Assembly: GCA_030620095.1 (NCBI GenBank)
Contig: JAUTXW010000110.1
Span: 715,001-779,000 of the forward strand
DNA: 64,000 nucleotides
Reading direction: 5' to 3'
Source: Kuschelorhynchus macadamiae
Taxonomy: Eukaryota > Arthropoda > Insecta > Coleoptera > Curculionidae
The position numbers and the translations under genes are program-made. The notes beneath the pieces were generated by a model. It saw only the letters and a program-made list of their open reading frames with translations. It had not been told where the DNA came from and made no database searches. Below are positions 55,601 to 64,000 of the stretch, in pieces (the stretch's first letter is position 1; each line of letters opens with the position of its first letter).

Positions 55601-56154
55601 TCCTGCATATTTCAGGTGAGATGTAAGAAACTACCCAAACGACGATTTTTAGGAATAGCTGGATCCAGCGAGGTGAACCCACAACTAGTGATGGCATGGG
55701 CGAATATTATCAAAACAACTTATGATAATATTACGTATATTACGATAACAATAGTACAAGCTTGGGTAATATGCGATCTATGCTCTGATAGAAAGTCTGG
55801 GTAAATTTTTCATGAAAAAAAAATTATTTTCTTATTTTATTTTGAAAGATTTTTAAACTCATAAATACACTTTTATAAAAATTTGGTAGTGTGTTTCCTG
55901 ATAGTATGGTCTATTTTTTTTTAGAATTCAAGTTTATTTTTTTTATATTATTTTAGAATGATTATTTTCATGATGGTTTTTGAATAAATACACTCAGTTC
56001 CAAAAAAGTGACGCACTTGATTTTTGTAAAATGTCTTATATTTTCTATATCAGCGGAAAAAGTAAGTACCTAGGTAATGCCTTTTGTCTTTCAGCAGAAA
56101 TTAAATATATGGAATATTTCTCTAAGCTTTTTTCTTATTTTTAAACCCACATCA

Positions 56155-57835
56155 GTGGCAGCTATTCAGGTGAAGTAGGTGAAGTGCTACTTCACCAGGA
56201 AAAATAAACAAGCAATCATCTAAATATATTTCTTATATATCTCTTAACATTTTAGTTTTTACATTCATTTATTCACCTAATTGGTAAAAAATAAACTGTA
56301 CATCTCGAATGAATATTTTACTTGACCGTTGGCGGCATGTCTTTTTAAAACTTTCAATAGAACTTTATTATAACAACTATAAAAGTGGCGCAAACCGCTT
56401 TGACTTTGCTGGAGGTGCTAGGTAAGTAGTAAGGTAATCTAAATAGGAATAATTCACCATTTTTCGCCTTGCTTTACATATCTTCAGGTATTTATTTTCA
56501 AGAGGGAAATAAAATGGTCAATATTAGTCCTAATTAAGAAATGTCGGACTATACATTGGTAATTTGAACTGTGTTGGTTGGGTTATTTCAAACACATGTT
56601 GTTTAAATAACTATGTTTAAATTTCAGATGGGACTTAGTCATAAAGTTGACAAAAAATTATTTAAAGTGTGTATTTTTAGCAGCGTTATTTATTAAACTC
56701 AGAAAATTTAAAAAAAAATATTTTTTTTAATCTTATATAAATTATATACTGGGACAGTAGTTACCATTTTTATGAACAGTGAAATTAAGTTAAGTAATCA
56801 TTATTATGGAATTACATGATATTTCAAAATTCATATTTATTATTTTGCAAGCGATATTTATAATTTATTTTTTACGATATACTGTAAAAAGCAGTTTTTT
56901 CCATCTAACTATATCTATCATATATCTCTTAAAATTTAAGTTTTTACATTCATGTATTCACCTAATTGGCAAAAAATAAATTGTACATCTCGAATAAATA
57001 TTTTAATTGACCGTTGGCGGCATGTCTTTTTAAAACTTTCAATCGAACTTTATTATGACAACTATAACAGTGGCGCAAACCGCTTAGACTTTGCTGGAGG
57101 TGCTATGTTTAGTTTACGATTTTCCTACTATGTTGCCATGACAACGCGTACTCGATGTCGTCGAGCCCAGAGCCATACAACGCTCTCGGTGAATTGCAGG
57201 CGCAGTGCACTACACCCACGTGTCGTTCAGTTTGCGGTGGTTGTTTACTTTTATTTTCGCGGATTTCGCTGCAGCCGGTGAGTTCCTTTGCAGTTAACTT
57301 GACTGTTTTGTGTTATATTTATTTTTTTCAAATTCGAAGATAGTAAATGTGATTGTTCAAGACTGGAATAAATTAAAAGACGTGTTTGAATTTATTACAA
57401 ACTGCGACAAATCTGATTAAAAATCAATCCGCCTTGCAAAAGGATTTTTAGGTGAGATGAACGATTTTGAATTCACGTTTTGACATTTTCTCAATCACGG
57501 ACATACTATTTGACGTTCTTCAAAAAAAATCGCTTGACATTCATTTTTGCATATCCAATACAAAACGCTGTCGTGAGGCGCCCTGTAAAAAAAGGAATGA
57601 AAATTTTTTTAGTACCTTGTTTGATAAAGCAAATTCTGTTACACTAATAAATCATTACAAACGTGAGCTTGCTAAGCTTTCACCTGAAGAAATTAGAGCC
57701 TAAGTATAGAACCTTTTTTTTTATTAAATATTGGACCATATTTTAATGGAAATGACACTAAGATTTCAAGACTGTAACATTTTCATGTTTAGCAGGTTCT
57801 GCTAAATTTTCCGAATATAGTTTAAATTTTTCGAC
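56155..57835 (+). mobile_element. hAT remnant with internal direct duplication
   Basis: The left end CAGTGGCAGCTATTCAGGTG resembles the CAGTGGC hAT termini. A ~200-bp block (56226-56425) recurs at 56915-57110, both with GACCGTTGGCGGCATGTCTT and GGCGCAAACCGCTT. A transposase scrap at 57350-57705 includes FLGEMND-type sequence, then ISNTKRCREAPCKKRNE and NHYKRELAKLSPEEIRA. The right end is not identified. Confidence 0.65.
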
Positions 57836-58602
57836 TGGCCCGAAACTTTGTTACAGTTATATGGGAAATCATTGCCTGATGGTCGTAGTAAACGCTAAGC
57901 TGGTTATGTAGTGGAAGTCCATGAAGCAACAACAGCTCGTACAGCAATCCTCAAATGCGAATAAACAGGAAGCATTGATCGGTTCTGGTCACCCTCAAAA
58001 AACCTCTCCTAGAGGTGATTCTTCTTGAGATTGCGGCTTTTTCGAAATGAATCAAATACAACCGTAAATGTTCAGGAAGATCATCGTGAAATTGAACATG
58101 TCAGAGTTAGTAAGCACAGGGTTTCTAGAGGGTAGCACAAGTAAATCTACGAGCTAGGAGACCTGCAAAAGGTCCTAAATTATTACCTGAACAAAATACT
58201 GCTCGGAGAAACTTCGTTTAAAATTATGGAGAATGAAATATTCATGAATAGCCAAATTTCCTGTTTACGGATAAATCGAGGTTTTGCTTTAATATGGTGG
58301 ATGAAAGAAAAATAGCCTGGAGGAAGATTCAATCAACATTTAATAAAATAATGTGATAATTTCAATGATATCTCAGTTATGGTTTGGGGTGGAATTTCAA
58401 TAAATAGACGTATTTGTATGTATTTCCTATTAAACATCGAGGTCATTTAAGTTTATTCTAATGCAGGATAATGCCTCACTGTATACTTCAGCGATAGTGT
58501 GAAACTTTTTGGAAACTGCGAGACCGTCACATTACTGCGGCCTACGAGAAGCCTTGAATTCTATAGAACATTTGTGGGATAGCCTAGCAGAAATGACAAG
58601 TA

Positions 58603-60963
58603 CACTGTGTCCCAGATTGCTTGTAATCACAGGGTTTCTCGGTAACCAGCAGAGATAGAACTTTGCGGTTTTCGCGACCCTATGTCAATTTTTCGAGAAA
58701 CTTTGAATGCCGCAAACAGAATTGTGCCAGATTGTTTCGTTCCCGAGATACAGAGTGAAATAGAAATTTTGCGCTTTTGGGGGTGGTATCATATTTCGGA
58801 CACCCTGTCAGATAAAGAAAAGGTAAAAACTGCTATGGATAGATATTTTTACGTAGAGTCTAGTGCTGTAGTCGAAATTTTTTTTAGACAAACCGTTTTT
58901 GAGATATAGCCCAAACTTAGTATTTTTTAAATGGGACACCCTGTATTTTTTGGTTCCAAAAAATTTGCCTTTTTTTTTCTCTTTAAAATGATGTATCACA
59001 CTATGCACTTTTGACGTAAACTAAGCCTTATAAACGCAATATTAAAAGAAAAACGTAAGTTGGCCATGGAAATATGGCATGGAAACAAAAATCAAAACTA
59101 TTTGTTTCTTAAATATATCAAGTATTGCCGTGTTTATCCTCTTATCATACGAGTTACCAATAATTCTAACAGGTAAATTAATAGATATTAAGAACAAATG
59201 AATAATTTTGAAAATAGTCATAAGTATGATATGATGGTTTGTTTTATTGAATGTCATGAAAACAGTCATCAAGCATCTGATTTATATTTTAATAAGTAAG
59301 CACCAAGCGCTTAAATTATTATGAACCTCCTTTCAAAATTTTTTTTCAATTCCGCTTTGATTTATGGACTATTTCCAAAAGCTTTTTTTATATCGTAGAT
59401 ATCCAGAAAGGCCTCAGCCACACAAGGCAATTTTTCGCCGAATTAAATTAAATTTAATTAATGATGGATCATTTTCAAAGCACAGGGCTAAAACATATAA
59501 TAAACGAAATCAGGAGAACAATGAGATTGTTGTATTAGCAAGTATTCACGCGAATTCATGTAGGCATATTCAGGAAACAGTGGGGGTGTCAAAATCACAA
59601 ACGCAAAGGATATTAAGAAAACATAAATATAAGCCTTATAAAGTAAATGTAGTACAACAATTGCATCCTGGAGATGCAGAAAGGCGTCTAAATTTTTGTA
59701 ACTGGTATCTTCAAAAAACCCAAAATGACCCTGACTTCGGTAGCAAGGTTATATGGTCCGACGAAGCCTATATAAGTTGTAGTGGTATTTTTAACAGGCA
59801 TAATAATAGGCACTGGTATACGGAAAACCAATTTTTAATAAGAGAACGTCAGCAGCAAGGAAGGTTTGGGTTTAGCGTCGCTTGCTTTATATTGGGAACA
59901 AAGATTACATTCCATATTTACAATAATAATTTAACAGCAGATAGATATCTAGCAATTTTAAATCAAATACTACCGGATTTATTGGATAACTTGCCGCTAG
60001 CAAATCTGCACAATATTTACTTTCAGCAGGACGGTGCTCCTGCCCACAATGCGCAAATTATAAGGCCATTTCTATTTGAAAATTTTCACGATCGCTGGAT
60101 TGGTACAAATGGACCAGTAAGGTGGCCTGCTAGGTCGCCAGACCTCTCAATATTAGATTTTTTCGTTTGGTCTTACTTAAAAAACAAAATTTACCTGAAT
60201 CCAGTCAATACGATGGAGCAGCTGCAAAATGCAACCATTCAGACATTTAGATCATTGGAAGATAGACCTATAATAATGATGAATGCTCTAAGAAGAATTC
60301 GCACTGTGTGCTAATTATGTGTTTGTGAGAGGGGCGGCCATTTTGAACAGTTTTTCTAGTTATGTAGAATTTGTTTAGTATTGTGATTAAGTTTATTAAG
60401 ATTATTAAGTTTATTTATTTCATAGTAAAAAAATGGTTATTAATTTTTTATGTTGTTTAATTTTGCTTCTGGACACTTTTAATATCTACCCATATTTCCA
60501 TGGCCAACTTACGTTTTTCTTTTAATATTGCATTTATAAGGTTTAATTTACGTCAAAAGTGCATAGTGTGATACATCATTTTAAAGAGAAAAAAAAGGCG
60601 ATTTTTCTGGAATAAAAAAATACAGGGTGTCCCATTTAAAAAATACTAAGTTTGGGCTATATCTCAAAAACGGATTGTCTAAAAATGTGTGCGACTACAA
60701 CACTGGATTCTACGTAAAAATATCTATCCATAGCAGTTTTTACCTTTTCTCTATCTGATAGGGTGTCCGAAATATGATACCACCCCCAAAAGCGCAAAAT
60801 CTCTATTTCACCCTGTATCTCGGGAACGAAACGATGTGGCACAATTCTGTTTGCGGCATTCAAAGTTTCTCGAAAAAGTGACACAGGGTCGCGAAAACCG
60901 CAAAGTTATATCTCTGCTGGTTTCCGAGAAACCCTGTGATTACAAGCAATCTGGGACACAGTG
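58603..60963 (+). mobile_element. DD41D mariner element (2361 bp), long terminal inverted repeats
   Basis: TA duplications at 58601-58602 and 60964-60965. Terminal inverted repeats of about 475 bp (58603-59077 and 60489-60963) start CACTGTGTCCCAGATTGC and contain CACAGGGTTTCTCGG. They enclose one uninterrupted transposase gene. Arms are strongly similar but carry small differences. Confidence 0.9.
59364..60314 (+). CDS. Mariner transposase, DD41D type (316 aa)
   Basis: The protein would cut and paste the surrounding element in the nucleus. Residues 1-100 are the DNA-binding region (YRRYPERPQPHKAIFRRI; helix-turn-helix HIQETVGVSKSQTQRILRKH). The catalytic core has Asp133 (VIWSDEAYIS), Asp223 (FQQDGAPAHN) and Asp265 (ARSPDLSILDFFVW), with 41 residues between the second and third. 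The LHPGDAERRLNFCNWYLQ motif at 100-117 is typical of the family. The frame is intact. Relatives usually have some 20-40 more N-terminal residues; here the first Met falls just before the YPERP motif, so either the start is further upstream or the N-terminus is trimmed. It may still encode an active or trans-acting enzyme (inference). Confidence 0.85.
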   Translation: MDYFQKLFLYRRYPERPQPHKAIFRRIKLNLINDGSFSKHRAKTYNKRNQENNEIVVLASIHANSCRHIQETVGVSKSQTQRILRKHKYKPYKVNVVQQLHPGDAERRLNFCNWYLQKTQNDPDFGSKVIWSDEAYISCSGIFNRHNNRHWYTENQFLIRERQQQGRFGFSVACFILGTKITFHIYNNNLTADRYLAILNQILPDLLDNLPLANLHNIYFQQDGAPAHNAQIIRPFLFENFHDRWIGTNGPVRWPARSPDLSILDFFVWSYLKNKIYLNPVNTMEQLQNATIQTFRSLEDRPIIMMNALRRIRTVC

Positions 60964-61129
60964 TACATTATTAGAAGATTGGGATTGTATACCAATGAAA
61001 AGAATAAGAAATTTAATTTCTAATACGCAGCGTAGATTAGAAGCTCTAAGAGTTGCTAGAGGAGGCACATTTATAAAAGTTTTTTCTTATTCAGTTATTT
61101 CAGTTTGATATTTCGTGTTTATTAAATAT

Positions 61130-61830
61130 GTTTTGTTAAACTCGTATCAGTTTTTTCTTTAATCGAACACGGCTCCTCGAAAATTAGTCAAATATTTTGC
61201 AAAATGCAAGGTCCCAGTAAAAAAGCAGTAATCCGAAAAAATAAAATGTCCGTAAATGAAGCGCTTTTCCTATAGAGTTTACCCATTTTCTATAGAAATT
61301 TTTGACTGGTAAGTCATAAATAAAAATAAAACATGGCCCGAATTTTCCATTAAAACTCATCAAGTTTGAAGAAAATTTATATTTCTTCAATTTTTGCCTA
61401 AAGACTATGCCATTATCTACATACAAACATTTTTTTTAAAATCGGTATAAAAAATATAGGGTCAAAAATCAATTACGTCACTTTTTTTTTGAAACTGAGT
61501 GATATGAAAACAAATTAAGCATGGTTTTATGATATTTTATGTACTTAACGTAAATAAGAAAATAAAAACAAGCCTACTTAGACCACAAACACATTAAACT
61601 TGGTAACTAGGAAAAAAATCATGAACATAGTAATATAACATCCAAAAAAATATAAATTCTTGTGAATAAAGAGTGTTTCTCTTTTCAGTATACCTATATT
61701 ACCAATGTTTCACAACATTACCGTAGCTTAGCGAATATTCTTACCGAAAAATAAATTACCGGCAATTTGACGTCACTACCCCAATCTTGGTCGGATATAG
61801 GCAGTTTTGAACTTTAAAAACGGATAAATA
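61130..61830. other. Unassigned AT-rich sequence
   Basis: No terminal repeat, exon or conserved frame seen. Confidence 0.45.
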
Positions 61831-61837
61831 TTTACCA

Positions 61838-64000
61838 CGAACGTGCAGTCCATGGAAGCCATTAATTTAGTTTATATTAAAAATGCTAAAATATTATCTT
61901 AATATCAAGCCCATAATAAATTATTTTGATCAACTACCTAGCCACAACAGAAAATCGAATAGAACCTATGCGGGCCGCTAGCTTCTCTGCAGCCAAGTCC
62001 TGTATGCTTGATTTCCTGTGAATCAAGTCAGAGATTATTGAACTATCCACCGGCTGTTTGCAATTTTTCGGTCGCCTTCTTTAAGTGGGGGCAGAAGCTA
62101 TCGTTGCAGTAGGTTCCTTGTTTGAACGGCAATCCGTGTGTTGTGTGATACGTACGTCGCGTCGTGCATGGTGCGATATAGAAGTCAATAATACGGACGT
62201 GGATATGCAAATACCGTCAACTTCGGCTGTCTGTAATAACGTTGAAAATTGCAGAATTTAGTAAGAAAAGTGTGTTTGAATGTGTGGTGTGTGTCTTAAT
62301 AATAAAGGGATTTCCAACATTAAACTTCGCTGATAACCTTCAAATATTTTCCAAAGGATAAAATCAATAAATATTTTAATTGACCGTTGGCGGCATGTCT
62401 TTTTAAAACTTTCAATCGAACTTTATTATGACAACTATAACAGTGGCGCAAACCGCTTCGACTTTGCTGGAGGTGCTATGTTTAGTTTACGATTTTCCTA
62501 CTACGTTGCCATGACAACGCGTTCGCGATGACGTCGACCGCATAGAAGATTAATGTTAACCAGCGCCATACACCGCTCTCGGTGAATTGCTAGTGCAGTA
62601 CACTACACCCACGTGTCGTTCAATTTGGGGTGGTTGTTTACTTTTATTTTTGCGGATGTTGCTGCAATCGATTAGTTCATTTACAGTTTACTTGACTTTT
62701 TTATGTTATATTTATTTATATAGTCTTGTTACAACTTTATTTGGTGTCGGGTTTATTAATTTACATTATTGATAAATCCGATCACGGATGTGGTTTGCAT
62801 TTTGTTGGAAACTCCATTTAATCGATGGAAGGAACACGATCAGAGTTTTAATCGTCTTCCTGGTTTTCGGCGTACAAATGGTTATGTAGTAGTCAAATAT
62901 TACAAAAATTGTTTTGCTGGCCTTGTTTACTAGTTTCCAATAAATATTTAGTGTGGAATAAGGAAGGATTTGCACGTATGTTAAATATATGAAGGTCTTT
63001 ATACAAACATGAAGACTTGGCGGAGCATTTAAAATGCGAATTAATGCTAAAAACATTTGTAAAAAATCAAAGCATTATAGCTGACGCTGAAGAAAAAGAT
63101 CATCACAAAAAAATTAAAAATATCTTACTGGTGACTTGAAAACTAATCATAACCAATAATTAATTAATAATTGAATTTAATTGAATGCATTTCTGATTAT
63201 TTAAATGATCATGTAAAAAATGAAATAATGAACACACAGTTTTTTTCTGTGCAAATGGATGACATCACTGATATTACGCAAACCTCCCAGTGCTCCATAA
63301 TTTTAAGATACGTTAATTAAGAAGGTTCAGTAGTCGAGAAATTCTTAGGATTTTATGTCAGCTCCGATAGAACGTCGGAGAATTTATGTTCTCTATTGAA
63401 TCAAATTTTGGACCAATTTGACTATAAACATAAATTATTAGGGCAATGTTACGATGGCGCAAGTGTGATGTCTAGCCATCTAAATGACCTCCAAAAAAAA
63501 AAGAAAAAGTGCCGCAGGTTGTATTTGTCCTGATGCAGCAAAGTTTAAAAATATTTTTAAATGTCGAATTTTTTTGCAAACCTTAGTGGTATTCCCTCAT
63601 TTTTTCATCACTCAGCCAAACGAACGTATGCTCTTACATCTGCATCTACCAACAATTACAGAAACTCGTTGGTATTCAAATTAGAAGTTAGTAAATGTGA
63701 TTGATCAAGTTGCGTTCTTCAAAAAAAAAATCGTTTGACATTCATTTTTGCATATCCAATATAAAACGCTGTCGTGAGGCGCTCTGTAAAAGAAGAAATG
63801 AACATGTTTTTTTAATACCATGTTTGATAAAGCAAATTCTATTACAGAAATAAATCATTACAAACATGAGCTTGCTAAGCTTTCACCTGAAGAAATTAGT
63901 TCTACCTATAGAACCCTTTTTTATGAAATATTGGACCGTATTTTAATGCAAATGACACTAAGCTTTCAAGACTCTGAAAAACTTAAATTTTTATGTTTGC
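61838..64000 (+). mobile_element. Mosaic hAT remnant, runs off the right edge
   Basis: 61838-62360 matches the left part of the 46970 hAT (GTGCAGTCCATGGAAGC, GCTTGATTTC, GTACGTCGCGTCGTGC). At about 62362 it switches to the 56915-57340 type (GACCGTTGGCGGCATGTCTT). Then come transposase pieces: MDDITDIT, VEKFLGFYVSSDRTSENL, HKLLGQCYDGASVMSS, and NHYKHELAKLSPEEIS. Numerous stops. The right end lies outside the window. Confidence 0.75.

Larger units (their letters stand above)
57880..61108 (+). pseudogene. Tc3-like transposase pseudogene, interrupted by a mariner
   Basis: Left part 57880-58600: VNVQEDHREIEHVRVSKHR, RARRPAKGPKLLPEQNTARR, NFLFTDKSRFCF (first catalytic Asp; the usual Glu after it is Lys), MVWGGIS, MQDNASLYTS, ALNSIEHLWDSLAEM. 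Right part from 60966: LEDWDCIPMKRIRNLIS and RLEALRVARGG, the usual C-terminus. There are multiple stops in the left part. A 2361-bp mariner with TA duplication sits between them, and the frame continues across the site when one TA is counted. Confidence 0.8.

Noticed and set aside
58682..58909. 75-codon frame, mirrored at 60884-60657
   Set aside because: Both lie in the mariner terminal inverted repeats; duplication by symmetry, not a gene pair.

Overview
The window is AT-rich nuclear DNA of an arthropod, most likely an insect. The evidence is spliceosomal introns with consensus GT/AG ends, an MSH4 meiotic gene, a linker histone, and a dense load of insect-type transposons (hAT with 8-bp target duplications, Tc1/mariner including a DD41D family, Ty3/gypsy, RNase H-bearing and jockey-like LINEs, a tRNA-derived SINE, MITEs). 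The species cannot be fixed from sequence alone. I saw no bacterial-style operon, CRISPR array or rRNA.

Three host genes are visible. (1) MSH4, the meiosis-specific MutS homologue, runs on the minus strand: five coding exons at 44145-44027, 40159-40077, 7577-7429, 7347-7160 and 1586-1465. All splice phases agree (2, 1, 0, 2, 1). They encode the first 220 residues and the gene continues past base 1. (2) A linker histone H1 gene lies on the plus strand (exons 23184-23466 and 35806-36059, 178 aa) wholly inside the 32.5-kb second intron of MSH4, antisense to it. It has a 12.3-kb intron of its own, which splits the globular domain, and it ends with AATAAA signals. (3) The 3'-terminal coding exon of an unrecognised minus-strand gene lies at 55152-54975; its upstream exons were not found and may lie beyond base 64000.

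Almost everything else is mobile DNA, often nested. 1-7160 (MSH4 introns 5 and 4): SINE, tRNA-like SINE head, hAT MITE, short direct repeats, a possible OTU-like ORF. 7578-23183 (intron 2, before H1): 5'-truncated LINE, RNase H-bearing LINE, long (TA)n, then a gypsy remnant whose integrase is split by a 4.7-kb IS630/Tc1-type element that itself carries a solo LTR and (TA)n. 23467-35805 (H1 intron): a hAT with perfect target duplication, a near-perfect 133-bp palindrome, arrays of a ~400-500-bp repeat unit, a second solo LTR, and a deleted Tc1-like element. 36130-46960: more of the same array, MITEs, and the MSH4 5' end. 46970-64000: a decayed hAT with perfect 8-bp duplication, a foldback-like element inside a mariner remnant, a LINE tail, the unknown terminal exon, an intact DD41D mariner sitting in a Tc3-like transposase pseudogene, and mosaic hAT copies running off the right edge.

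The host genes show no functional link beyond their physical nesting (MSH4 and H1 both act on chromosomes). The mobile elements give a relative chronology: mariner after Tc3-like; foldback after mariner remnant; IS630-like after gypsy; solo LTR within the IS630-like element.
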